This document shows, in pieces, positions 5,955 to 13,838 of a DNA stretch of 20,384 bases; within the stretch, counting starts at the first letter, position 1, and each line of letters starts with the position of its first letter. Source of the DNA: Lachnospiraceae bacterium UBA3772 (lineage in GTDB: Bacteria; Bacillota; Clostridia; Lachnospirales; Lachnospiraceae). The DNA is taken from positions 1-20,384 of the forward strand of contig DFFQ01000173.1 in assembly GCA_002371025.1 (NCBI GenBank). Direction: 5' to 3'. The notes below the pieces were generated by a model, which saw nothing but the letters and a program-made list of their open reading frames with translations, did no database searches and was not told the DNA's origin. Position numbers and translations under genes: made by a program.

Positions 5955-7643
5955 TTATACAAATCCACCCGTTACTCCTGAACCTGCATTTGGAGATATT
6001 ATTGACCAGATCAGGTCTGCTACAAAGAGTAAGAGAAGAACAGTACAAAGTACCTTTCTATATTTAGTGCTCATCTTTATATATTGATCATCAAGCCAAG
6101 GAGATATCACATAAGTAAATGCAAATCCGGCAAACCCAAAAAGCAGCACTCCTTCAAGACAGATACGGCCATTCAGATTCATAAAGTAACCGGCATAATC
6201 CCACCATTTAGTATCAAATAACACTTCAAGTATCCAGGAAGCAAAGTATTCCAAACTTCCGCAAAGGGTCATGGCACCCACAAACAACCATCCCGGCTTT
6301 TCCCTCAGAGGTCTCAGGAATACCATTATAAGCAGTCCTCCACAACCATAAATAGGCAGCCAAGGTCCGTGCATAGTTCCTCTGTTAACGAATTGTCCCG
6401 TCATAGCAAGATAGAATATAAATTCCCAAACCCATCCTACAAGAGAATAAGTAAAGAATAATTCCACAATGGAAAGAAAGCTGTACTTTCTTCTGTAATC
6501 TCTTTTAAGATTTTCCACATGAGGAACTTTGATATCCAGTACTTCTTCACCTGATGGATGCTCCTCCTGAACTACATATTTTATATCAAGTGCATCATCA
6601 TTAAGAAGTTCTCTCAAGTGTTCAGGCAATTGCTTCTTAACTTTTTTTCTAAGGAACATATAAAGTTCAGCATTAACGCATTCAAAATATGAATTAGCAA
6701 AAAACAGACCAACGATATTAAATGATAAAAATGATAAAACAAACCATGGGAAAAATGTTACATCTAAAACAAACACATTCCACTTCTCATTTTTCATCAG
6801 CTTCTTCGATAACTCAAAAGCATCTTTCGTCTTTATCTTTGGATTTTCCGCCAGAATATAAGGTATCATCCTATATTCATAACATTTGATGATTCCGCCT
6901 ATTATAGTTAAATCCCAAAGAATCTGTCTTATATATCTTATAAACATTACATGACTAACATTGATAAGTCTTTTGTTCTTATAGGTAAATAATATCTCTT
7001 TTGCTCTTGTGCCAGAATATCTTCTTTGCTCGAGGAAATATCTGTTTTTACCAACTGCGATAACATTCTTTATATATACAAATGAAAGGAAAGATATTAC
7101 CACAAATATAAATATTATGATGGAGCTTCCAATCTTTCCGTTAAATACCAGCTGATTGATACCATTCATAAATCCAAAGACAAAGGACTGACTTCCCAGA
7201 ATTGAATTAACAAATACCGAGGCAAATCCTGCAGAGTATTTCTCTGATTTCGTCTGTATCTTTGAAGGGTCCTTAATGGAATTCATATTAAAAATATTTC
7301 CCAAAAATTCCCCAAGTATATCTGAGTAATTAAGAGCTTTATCCTGTCCGTTTATATAGCTGTACGTTCCTCTTATCCCGCTTACGATAATATCCAGCTG
7401 ATTCAAAGCCGATACTTCACCTGATACTGTAGATATTCCGCTGCTGTCGTCTCCCAATATAGAGATAACTGACTTTTCTTCCTTTACCCTTTTAATATTG
7501 GCAAGTCTTCCTGAATAAAACTGATATCCACCATTGATAAGTATCAGTACAACGAACATTACTGCAATATTAAGTATGTAATTTCTTTTAAGATTTTTCT
7601 TTGCTTCGCGCTTGATTTCGCGGCGTTTTGCCGTTGATATCAT
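5955..7643 (-). CDS. Membrane protein fusing DUF975 and CmpB-like (PF06541) domains
   Basis: A 562-residue polytopic membrane protein with two recognisable halves. Residues 1-345 fit DUF975 (PF06161): a basic N-terminus (KREIKREAKKNLKRNY), a first helix near 24-43, a long polar loop to about 165, a helix near 172-197, and then the segment EYRMIPYILAENPKIKTKDA with S-KKLMKNEKWNVFVLD, followed by paired helices. Residues ~385-540 fit PF06541 (ABC_trans_CmpB, 'putative ABC-transporter type IV'), with YSLVGWVWE, NRGTMHGPWLPIYG, FDTKWWDYAGYFMNLNGRICLEG. It is called an ABC permease in many annotations, but no ATPase lies beside it, so transport is unproven. The ATG at 7641-7643 has AAGGGGAA upstream. 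It lies 27 nt after the flavin reductase-rubredoxin gene. Confidence 0.82.
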   Translation of the reverse strand: MISTAKRREIKREAKKNLKRNYILNIAVMFVVLILINGGYQFYSGRLANIKRVKEEKSVISILGDDSSGISTVSGEVSALNQLDIIVSGIRGTYSYINGQDKALNYSDILGEFLGNIFNMNSIKDPSKIQTKSEKYSAGFASVFVNSILGSQSFVFGFMNGINQLVFNGKIGSSIIIFIFVVISFLSFVYIKNVIAVGKNRYFLEQRRYSGTRAKEILFTYKNKRLINVSHVMFIRYIRQILWDLTIIGGIIKCYEYRMIPYILAENPKIKTKDAFELSKKLMKNEKWNVFVLDVTFFPWFVLSFLSFNIVGLFFANSYFECVNAELYMFLRKKVKKQLPEHLRELLNDDALDIKYVVQEEHPSGEEVLDIKVPHVENLKRDYRRKYSFLSIVELFFTYSLVGWVWEFIFYLAMTGQFVNRGTMHGPWLPIYGCGGLLIMVFLRPLREKPGWLFVGAMTLCGSLEYFASWILEVLFDTKWWDYAGYFMNLNGRICLEGVLLFGFAGFAFTYVISPWLDDQYIKMSTKYRKVLCTVLLLLFVADLIWSIISPNAGSGVTGGFV

Positions 7644-7670
7644 AAAATTCCCCTTATTTTTTCCCTACTT

Positions 7671-8276
7671 TTATAAAGGCTTAAAATCTGAAGCTGGATG
7701 TTTACATATAGGGCATATAAAATCTTCCGGAAGAACTTCTCCCTCATAAATATATCCACAGATCGTGCATATCCAGCCCTTCTTTGTCTCCTTAGCCTTA
7801 TCAGGAGCCGGTTTTATATTTGACTGATAGTAACCATAAGTGCATGACTCATCCCCTGCCAGTACTTCGCCATCAGTAACATCTGCTATAAATAATGTAT
7901 GTGTTCCAAGATCCACTGTATTAATTACTTTAGCTGAAAGATAAGCATTACAGCCATTTGCAATATAACATATACCGTTAGCAGCACGGCTAAGGTCAAC
8001 TCCAATGGCCTTATCCACATCTCTTCCACTCTGGAATCCCCAATGTTTAAAAAGGTCAAATCCAGCTTTCTCTGAAATGATAGAAACATTAAATTCCTTT
8101 GTCCTTATTATCATATCATGAGTATAGTTTGATTTATTAACTGCAATACTTATCCTGTTCGGTTGAGAAGTAACCTGGATAGCTGTATTGATTATACATC
8201 CATTATCCTTATCACCTTCCTTTGCAGTTAAAACAAAAAGACCATAGGTAAGCTTGTACATTGTTTTTGGATCCAT
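7671..8276 (-). CDS. hrb: Flavin reductase-rubredoxin fusion (high-molecular-weight rubredoxin type)
   Basis: A 201-residue fusion. Residues ~1-155 form a flavin reductase-like, FMN-binding domain (YGLFVLTAKEGDKDNGCIIN; TSQPNRISIAVNKSNYTHDMI; FKHWGFQSGRDVDK). Residues 167-201 form a rubredoxin with the iron ligands C170, C173, C188 and C191 (CTICGYIYEG ... FICPICKHP). This architecture matches Hrb of Moorella, which passes electrons from NAD(P)H to rubredoxin partners such as the flavo-diiron protein FprA in O2 and NO reduction. No FprA gene is nearby, so that pathway is inference. The ATG at 8274-8276 is preceded by AGGAGGG. The gene lies 47 nt after the DUF2974 gene. The enzyme is cytoplasmic and points to an anaerobic host. 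Confidence 0.88.
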   Translation of the reverse strand: MDPKTMYKLTYGLFVLTAKEGDKDNGCIINTAIQVTSQPNRISIAVNKSNYTHDMIIRTKEFNVSIISEKAGFDLFKHWGFQSGRDVDKAIGVDLSRAANGICYIANGCNAYLSAKVINTVDLGTHTLFIADVTDGEVLAGDESCTYGYYQSNIKPAPDKAKETKKGWICTICGYIYEGEVLPEDFICPICKHPASDFKPL

Positions 8277-8323
8277 ATTGTAACCCTCCTTATATAAAAA
8301 TAATTAACCTCAAAACTATATTA

Positions 8324-9526
8324 TCAATAATCTAACTTAATATAGTTTTTACTCTTTTTTCTGGTTATTCCTATATCATTAATCCCCTTTTTAGGAAATT
8401 CCAGCGCCATACGCTTTGTTTCATCTGAAATACCGGATGTGGCTTCAGCTATTTTTTTAATACTGCTGAATCCATTTTTTAGAATATCGCTAAATCTTTC
8501 TATTCCAGCCTCTTCAAATGCTCCAAAGATTTCTTCAACAAATATCTTTCTCTTCTCCATATCCTGATCTTTCAGCCACTCATCGAAAATCTTACCAGCC
8601 CACACTGACCCTCTTTCGAATTTCTCAGCATATAAAAAATCATGATAATCCATCTGCCAGGTTACAAGGCTATGCTGTCCCAATCCTTTTGCAGTGCTTT
8701 GAACAAGCCTTGTATCTGTGAATTTTGCCTCAAATATCTTTCCTATAAAACAACTTTTAGGACTTATCCTGGTGGTTTTATCATCAAGACTCCTGTATAA
8801 TTCTTTAATTTTCTTCTTTGTATCTGCTTCATTATTAAGGAAAGGATTTGCCTCTGTTATCGCCCTCTCATTAAGAACAGGATCATATATTCCAGGCCCG
8901 TCAAACATATAAATATGCTGAAGCATTTCTTTTTCCTCATCCTTTAATACAGCCGCTGCATAAATAGCAAGGTTGCCGCCTTTTGAATGACCACATATAA
9001 AAAACGGTCCATCTATTTCATCCTTAAGCCTTGCCTTTATATATTCTCCAGCTTTTTTCTGAGAACCCGTCGTCTCGAAACTCAGCATAAAGTCTTCTTT
9101 CCAACCCACGACAGAATCATCTGTCCCACGAAAAGTTATTACTTTTATCCCATTATCCAGTTCAAATGTTGCCGCAGCGAACTGAATATTATCCTCTATT
9201 ACTGTAATATCAACATACTTACTTATCCTGATATTTCCATATCTCTCTGTATCACAGGCAGCAAGAAGAAAATCATCATATTCTTCTTTTCTCTGGATAT
9301 AATCCCCATTAACTATAGAAAAGTCAGTATGTGTCTTTATCTTTTCTCCAACATCCTTAAACGTAATATAGTCCTTATCCTCATTATCTCCCTGGATAAA
9401 CGGATTAAAATCCGTATAGATAAGCTGAGATAATACGGCTGCGTCCCTTTCATTAAATACATCCTGCTTAAATGAAAGATCTCCGCGCCATTTTATATAA
9501 TCATATAGCGTTACTGCTTTCTTCAT
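8324..9526 (-). CDS. DUF2974 (Mbeg1-like) alpha/beta-hydrolase
   Basis: A 400-residue protein with a lipase-type nucleophile elbow, GHSKGGNLA (serine near residue 181). An upstream segment TFRGTDDSVVGWKED (about 131-145) is the oxyanion and strand region of DUF2974/PF11187 proteins, and FDGPGI (about 208-213) follows the elbow. The order matches 'Mbeg1-like' putative lipases or acyl hydrolases; substrate unknown. There is no signal peptide, so it is probably cytoplasmic. I start it at the ATG at 9524-9526, with GGGGG 5 nt upstream. The frame extends nine codons further to a TTG, but the ATG gives the usual MKKAVTLYDYIKWRGDLSF beginning. Its start overlaps the 3' end of the HAD gene by 26 nt, implying coupling. 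Confidence 0.8.
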   Translation of the reverse strand: MKKAVTLYDYIKWRGDLSFKQDVFNERDAAVLSQLIYTDFNPFIQGDNEDKDYITFKDVGEKIKTHTDFSIVNGDYIQRKEEYDDFLLAACDTERYGNIRISKYVDITVIEDNIQFAAATFELDNGIKVITFRGTDDSVVGWKEDFMLSFETTGSQKKAGEYIKARLKDEIDGPFFICGHSKGGNLAIYAAAVLKDEEKEMLQHIYMFDGPGIYDPVLNERAITEANPFLNNEADTKKKIKELYRSLDDKTTRISPKSCFIGKIFEAKFTDTRLVQSTAKGLGQHSLVTWQMDYHDFLYAEKFERGSVWAGKIFDEWLKDQDMEKRKIFVEEIFGAFEEAGIERFSDILKNGFSSIKKIAEATSGISDETKRMALEFPKKGINDIGITRKKSKNYIKLDY

Positions 9527-10169
9527 CTTTGCCCCCAAAGAACAGCCTGTCAACTAATTCAGGGAGATCCTTTAAACCACTTATTGCTTCAGTTGGCTGT
9601 TCCATCTTTCCAAATCCATAAGAAGCGTAAATAAATGGTACTCCCGCCGCTGTACTAGAAAGATAATCTGACTGAATATCGCCTATATAATAAGCCTTAT
9701 CAAGCCCATTATCCTCAACCATTTTCCTTATATTATAAGCCTTATCCTGATTATTATCTCCATAACAGAGAATATCATCAAATAAGTCCTCAAAATGATA
9801 ATGACCAAGGAACGCTTCTATATATCCACTCTGACAGTTACTAACAATATAAAGATGACATTTCTTCTTTAATTCTATCATAGTCTCTAAAAGATCCGGA
9901 TAGAGGATTCCACCGTGTTCTCTTAGATAATCATTTTCATTATCGCCACATTTTTTAAGAAGTGCTTTTCTATCTGCCTCAGAAAATTCCGGGAACATGA
10001 TATCTGCTATCTTATCCATATTAAGACCCATAACCGCCTGAATATCTTCCTTGGTTATCACTCTGTCTAGTTTTGTCTCTCTTGCTACAACTTCTGTCCA
10101 GCTGCTGGCCACTCCTTCTGCTGAATCCCAAAGAGTTCCATCCATATCAAATATAAGTCCGTATTTCAT
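9501..10169 (-). CDS. HAD-superfamily hydrolase (phosphatase-like)
   Basis: A 222-residue HAD hydrolase, distinct from the one at 2767-3483. Motif I is FDMDGT (D8, D10), motif II serine S110 in YIVSNC, motif III lysine K143 in QDKAYNI, and motif IV GDIQSD (D164, D168). A helical cap occupies about residues 15-85. Size and motifs fit Gph/YqaB-like sugar-phosphate or phosphoglycolate phosphatases; no substrate can be assigned. The ATG at 10167-10169 is preceded by GAGGT. It is the first gene of the minus-strand run that continues to 2767, transcribed divergently from the NUDIX gene. A promoter candidate lies at 10243-10271. Confidence 0.84.
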   Translation of the reverse strand: MKYGLIFDMDGTLWDSAEGVASSWTEVVARETKLDRVITKEDIQAVMGLNMDKIADIMFPEFSEADRKALLKKCGDNENDYLREHGGILYPDLLETMIELKKKCHLYIVSNCQSGYIEAFLGHYHFEDLFDDILCYGDNNQDKAYNIRKMVEDNGLDKAYYIGDIQSDYLSSTAAGVPFIYASYGFGKMEQPTEAISGLKDLPELVDRLFFGGKDEESSNAI

Positions 10170-10242
10170 AGCTACCTCTCTTACTAAACTTGGTCTTTAA
10201 TTTTTAGTTTTTTTGTGTTAATCTTTACGCATAATCCATTTT

Positions 10243-10271
10243 ATTTTACTATACCAAAGGAGAATTGTCAC
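10243..10271 (-). promoter_or_regulatory. Candidate promoter of the HAD-to-Gph gene run
   Basis: On the minus strand GTGACA (10271-10266, 5 of 6 to the -35 consensus), a 17-nt spacer, then TAAAAT (10248-10243, 5 of 6 to the -10 consensus). The predicted start is near 10236, leaving a leader of about 66 nt before the HAD ATG. The -35 box abuts the NUDIX start codon and the spacer covers that gene's ribosome binding site, so this DNA is shared between the divergent units. Confidence 0.5.
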
Positions 10272-10772
10272 ATGGAATTGTGGGATATCTATGATAAAGA
10301 TAAAAAACCAACCGGAAGAACAATGATACGTAATGACTGGCACATGAAACCGGGAGACTTCCATCTTACAGTTCTCGGAGTTGTTCAGAATAAAGAAGGA
10401 AAATATCTTATTACACAGCGTGTCATGACCAAAGCATGGGCTCCAGGACATTGGGAAGTATCAGGTGGCGGTGCACAGGCTGGTGAAACATCCTATGAGG
10501 CGGTTTGTCGAGAGATAAAGGAAGAAACAGGCCTTGATGTTTCAAATGCAGAAGGCGGACTTTCCTTCACATATCAGCGCATTAACCCAGATGAAGGGGA
10601 TAATTATTTTGTTGATGTATATAAATTCATTTTAGATTTTGATGAAAAGGATGTATCTTTCCAGGAAAAGGAAGTTTTAGACTATAAACTTGCTACCCCT
10701 GAAGAGATCAAGGCTTTAGGAGAAGAAAAAATTTTTCTTCATTATGACAGCATTAAACAGATTTTTAATTAA
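10272..10772 (+). CDS. NUDIX hydrolase
   Basis: A 166-residue NUDIX protein. The Nudix box G-x5-E-x7-REUxEExGU is complete: G66, E72, R80, E81, E84, E85, G87. The opening MELWDIYDKDKKPTGR and the region HLTVLGVVQNKEGKYLITQR resemble the YfcD and isopentenyl-diphosphate-isomerase-like subgroup, but the catalytic cysteine context of IDI is not evident. I therefore call it a diphosphate hydrolase of unknown substrate. The start is the ATG at 10272 with AAAGGAG 9 nt upstream; the frame is open back to a GTG at 10215, which lacks a ribosome site. The AAA+ ATPase gene follows after 21 nt, probably in one operon. I found no convincing plus-strand promoter in the 102-nt divergent gap; CATAAT at 10230-10235 is a possible -10 without a good -35. 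Confidence 0.85.
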   Translation: MELWDIYDKDKKPTGRTMIRNDWHMKPGDFHLTVLGVVQNKEGKYLITQRVMTKAWAPGHWEVSGGGAQAGETSYEAVCREIKEETGLDVSNAEGGLSFTYQRINPDEGDNYFVDVYKFILDFDEKDVSFQEKEVLDYKLATPEEIKALGEEKIFLHYDSIKQIFN

Positions 10773-10793
10773 TTTAGATTAAGAGGATTCGCT

Positions 10794-12296
10794 ATGCTAA
10801 ATATAGATCTCCGTCCATTATTGGAAAAATTATATTTTTTTTCTTCCACAATTCAAAGCAGCTCATCTGTATTTCCAAAGAATTCTCCAACTCCCCTCAG
10901 GTTTCTTGTAAAAGATGACCTTATAAATTTCTGTGGATATATATATACAAAAACCACACGTGACGAGGAAGAATTTGAAGTTGATTTTCTTAACAAACAT
11001 CTTGAAATAACCATTACTGCCAAGAATTTTCAAAGACTTAGAGCTGACAGGATTATTGGAACTGATTTTGAAAATAAGGTCCCACCTTCTCTTGTCTATT
11101 TCGTAAAGAATGACCTTCTTCCTGAATCAGAAAAAGTCGGCTATAAAATGTCCGTTGCAAGATATTATATCAATGCCTTTAATAATGTAGGCTGTGCTTT
11201 TCTTGCTTATAACGGTATAAATGAAAAAGAAGCTGAAAAGCTTTCAAAATATATCACCATGATGAATGATTACGTAAATCAATTCAACGTAGATCATGTA
11301 TCTAACGGTGGTAAATATTCCATGTCCACTGAAACAGAATCAGTTTCAGATAATAGAATATCCGGAAATGTCATTATCTCAAACGCACCAGAAAATAAGT
11401 ATAAAAATAATGGCAGCCTTCTTCAAAATGGTACTGAAGAAAGTAACAAAGGAAAAACTGATGAAGAAAAATTAGATGAATATATGAATGAATTAAATTC
11501 ACTCATAGGTCTGTCTAATGTTAAAGAAGAGATTTTAAAACAGGTTAATATGGTTAAGATCGCTTCCATTAGAAAAAAAATGGGACTTAAGGTTCCAGAT
11601 ATTTCCTATCATCTTGTTTTTTCAGGTAATCCGGGAACCGGTAAAACAACTGTTGCCCGTCTTCTCTCAAAAATCTATCAGGCTCTTGGAGTTGTATCAA
11701 AAGGAACATTTGTTGAAACAGACCGAAGCGGACTTGTTGCCGGGTATGTTGGCGGAACCGCAGAGAAGACTACAGAGATAATCAACACCGCCATAGGTGG
11801 AGTGCTCTTTATAGATGAAGCTTATTCTTTAACCAACGCTTCCACCAATGAAGACTTTGGTCCTGAAGCAATAGATACTCTGCTTAAACGTATGGAAGAC
11901 GACAGAAGTGACTTAATAGTTATTGCTGCCGGTTATACAGAACCTATGAAGACATTTGTTGAATCTAATCCGGGACTTAAATCCCGTTTCAGCAAATTCA
12001 TTGAATTTACTGATTATAATCCTGCTGAACTTAAACTGATATTCAATCATTTCTGTCAGGAACATGACTTTGTTTTAAATAGTGATGCTGATGAATATGT
12101 TACCAGATATCTTGAAAATCTTTATTTCAATAAGGACAACGATGATACCTTTGGTAATGCAAGAACAGTAAGAAATTATTTTGAAAGATGTATCGAACGT
12201 CAGGCTTCAAGAATTGTAATGAATCCAAACCTCGATCAGAATGTTCTTACAACATTCAGAATAGAAGATGTTACTGAAGATATAAAACTGTATTAA
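10794..12296 (+). CDS. CbbX/SpoVK-type AAA+ ATPase with an unrecognised N-terminal domain
   Basis: A 500-residue protein. Residues ~225-500 form an AAA+ module: Walker A GNPGTGKT (278-285), a pore-loop-like AGYVGGTAEKT (316-326), Walker B VLFIDEA (337-343), a sensor-1 region VIAAGYTEPM, an arginine finger near R398 (GLKSRF), and a sensor-2 segment GNARTVRNYFE. This is the CbbX/SpoVK/EccA clade, which remodels protein complexes. Residues 1-165 are a separate domain I cannot name. Its section 119-163 (MSVARYYINAFNNVGCAFLA ... EKEAEKLSKYITMMNDYV) resembles TerB-type helical domains found on other AAA proteins. Residues ~166-225 are a low-complexity, Ser/Asn-rich linker. The ATG has AGAGGA upstream. 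It sits between NUDIX and pyridoxal kinase genes, with no obvious remodelling target alongside. Confidence 0.85.
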   Translation: MLNIDLRPLLEKLYFFSSTIQSSSSVFPKNSPTPLRFLVKDDLINFCGYIYTKTTRDEEEFEVDFLNKHLEITITAKNFQRLRADRIIGTDFENKVPPSLVYFVKNDLLPESEKVGYKMSVARYYINAFNNVGCAFLAYNGINEKEAEKLSKYITMMNDYVNQFNVDHVSNGGKYSMSTETESVSDNRISGNVIISNAPENKYKNNGSLLQNGTEESNKGKTDEEKLDEYMNELNSLIGLSNVKEEILKQVNMVKIASIRKKMGLKVPDISYHLVFSGNPGTGKTTVARLLSKIYQALGVVSKGTFVETDRSGLVAGYVGGTAEKTTEIINTAIGGVLFIDEAYSLTNASTNEDFGPEAIDTLLKRMEDDRSDLIVIAAGYTEPMKTFVESNPGLKSRFSKFIEFTDYNPAELKLIFNHFCQEHDFVLNSDADEYVTRYLENLYFNKDNDDTFGNARTVRNYFERCIERQASRIVMNPNLDQNVLTTFRIEDVTEDIKLY

Positions 12297-12324
12297 GTTT
12301 TTTACTTACAAGAGGTTAGATAAT

Positions 12325-13194
12325 ATGAATCAGTCCAATGAATATATAGATCATAACCGTCAAAAAAAGATTGCCGTAATAAATGATGTTACCGGTTTTG
12401 GAAGATGCTCTGTGGCAGTTCAGCTCCCCATCATTTCAAAGCTTCACATCCAGTGCTGTGCTGTTCCAACAGCCATCCTCAGCAATCAGACAGGTTTTAA
12501 AAGTTTTTTCATAGATGATTATACGAAACATTTTAAAGAATATACTGCTGAATGGAAAAAGATCGACCTTCGCTTTTCCGCTATAACTTCAGGATTTCTT
12601 GGATCAGCTCAGCAGATTGAGATGATTTCTGATTTCATAAAAGAATTTGATAATGGTGCACCTATAATAATAATCGATCCGGTTATGGGAGATCATGGTC
12701 ACCTTTATCCTAACTATACACCGGAAATGTCCAGAGCCATGAAGCGCCTTATAGGTCATGCTGAAATAATCACTCCAAACCTTACTGAGGCCTGCTTCTT
12801 ATGTGACATTCCTTATCATGAAGGCAAATGGACCAAAAAAGAGATTAAAGTCCTTATGGATAAACTCACCCGTCTCGGTCCTGGAAAAATTGTAATTACC
12901 GGAATATCTCAAGGCGAATTTGTTGCCAATGCTGTTTATGATCCATCTTCCACTGATGAGATTCTTTTTACCAGACAGGCAAAAATTGGCACAGAAAGAA
13001 ATGGTACCGGAGATGTCTTCTCTGCCATCATCGCAGCTGACGCGGTAAACCATGTACCATTTATCCAGTCAGTAAAACGTGCTTCACGTTTTGTAAAACT
13101 CTGTATTGAAAAGTCAATTGAAATGGGAATACCAAATACTGACGGAGTTGCATTTGAAGAAGTTGTCGACAGATTAAAACCATATAATAAATAA
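12325..13194 (+). CDS. pdxY: Pyridoxal/pyridoxamine kinase (PdxK/PdxY-like)
   Basis: A 289-residue ribokinase-fold kinase that would phosphorylate pyridoxal, pyridoxamine or pyridoxine in vitamin B6 salvage. Features are the N-terminal INDVTGFGRCSV strand-loop, AVPTAILSNQTGF (residues 47-58), the IDPVMGDHG segment (117-125), ITPNLTEA (149-156), and the anion hole and catalytic base NGTGD ending in D230. SVKRASRFVKLCIEKS follows as the ATP-cap helix. These match the PdxK/PdxY family rather than the ThiD family. The start ATG at 12325 is preceded by AGAGGT, 28 nt after the AAA+ gene. It is the third gene of the plus-strand group. Choosing between the pdxK and pdxY names is arbitrary from sequence alone. 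Confidence 0.88.
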   Translation: MNQSNEYIDHNRQKKIAVINDVTGFGRCSVAVQLPIISKLHIQCCAVPTAILSNQTGFKSFFIDDYTKHFKEYTAEWKKIDLRFSAITSGFLGSAQQIEMISDFIKEFDNGAPIIIIDPVMGDHGHLYPNYTPEMSRAMKRLIGHAEIITPNLTEACFLCDIPYHEGKWTKKEIKVLMDKLTRLGPGKIVITGISQGEFVANAVYDPSSTDEILFTRQAKIGTERNGTGDVFSAIIAADAVNHVPFIQSVKRASRFVKLCIEKSIEMGIPNTDGVAFEEVVDRLKPYNK

Positions 13195-13223
13195 TATGGT
13201 TGAAAGGAAAGATAAAGAAAAAT

Positions 13224-13838
13224 ATGGAAAGAAAAGAAGAAATACTCTATAAGGTTCATAACGGCCTCTATGTTAATCTCACTAACAAATGTCCCTGTGC
13301 ATGTACTTTCTGTTTAAGACAGACCATGGATAGAGTTGGTGAATCTGATTCCCTTTGGCTTGATCACGAACCTTCTTTTGAAGAAGTAGTTGATGCCTTT
13401 AAGAAAAAGGATATGTCTGAATTTAAAGAGGTTGTCTTCTGCGGTTTCGGAGAACCAACAGAAGCTTTAGACACTCTTTTAAAGGTTGCTGAATTTATAA
13501 AAAAAGAATATGACCTCCCTATCAGGATCAACACCAATGGTCTTGGTAACTTAGTTAATGGTCGTAATATCTGCCCGGATTTTAAAGGTCTTATTGATTC
13601 CATTTCCATATCTCTTAATACTCCTGATTCAAAGAAATATTATGAGATAGTACGTCCTAAGTTCGGTCCTGATTCATTTCAGGCAATGCTGGATTTTGCT
13701 AAAGAAGCAGCAAAATACGTTCCATCTGTTACATTTACAACAGTTGCCACAACCATCTCCCATGAGGATGAGGAAAAATGCCAGAAGATCTGTGATGATC
13801 TTGGCGTTAAATACCGCATCCGTCCTTGGGAAGACTAA
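13224..13838 (+). CDS. Radical SAM protein, TatD-associated type
   Basis: A 204-residue radical SAM enzyme. The Fe4S4-binding motif CxxxCxxC is C23, C27 and C30 in NKCPCACTFCLR. VVFCGFGEPTEA is the glycine-rich GGE-like SAM site, and INTNGLGNL and SISLNTP are later barrel strands. The short length and LWLDHEPSFEEVVDAF fit the TatD-linked radical SAM family (TIGR04038), whose reaction is unknown. No tatD gene is in this window. I start at the ATG at 13224; the frame opens at a TTG at 13200. The nearest purine-rich site (AAAGGA, 13204-13209) is 14 nt away, so the start is less certain than most. The TAA stop at 13836-13838 abuts the convergent epimerase stop with no base between. Confidence 0.82.
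   Translation: MERKEEILYKVHNGLYVNLTNKCPCACTFCLRQTMDRVGESDSLWLDHEPSFEEVVDAFKKKDMSEFKEVVFCGFGEPTEALDTLLKVAEFIKKEYDLPIRINTNGLGNLVNGRNICPDFKGLIDSISISLNTPDSKKYYEIVRPKFGPDSFQAMLDFAKEAAKYVPSVTFTTVATTISHEDEEKCQKICDDLGVKYRIRPWED

Noticed and set aside
8277..8323. Possible internal promoter for the flavin reductase-rubredoxin gene (TTGATA and TATATA elements).
   Set aside because: Element spacings (about 27 or 13 nt) are unsuitable; the 47-nt gap is compatible with simple co-transcription.
8987..9433. A 148-codon open frame on the plus strand.
   Set aside because: It lies antisense inside the DUF2974 gene, has no ribosome site, and its composition (Ile/Tyr/Ser/Phe-rich) is typical of a shadow frame. 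The other long antisense frames (for example 14554-14988, 12936-13259, 16745-17011) were rejected for the same reason.
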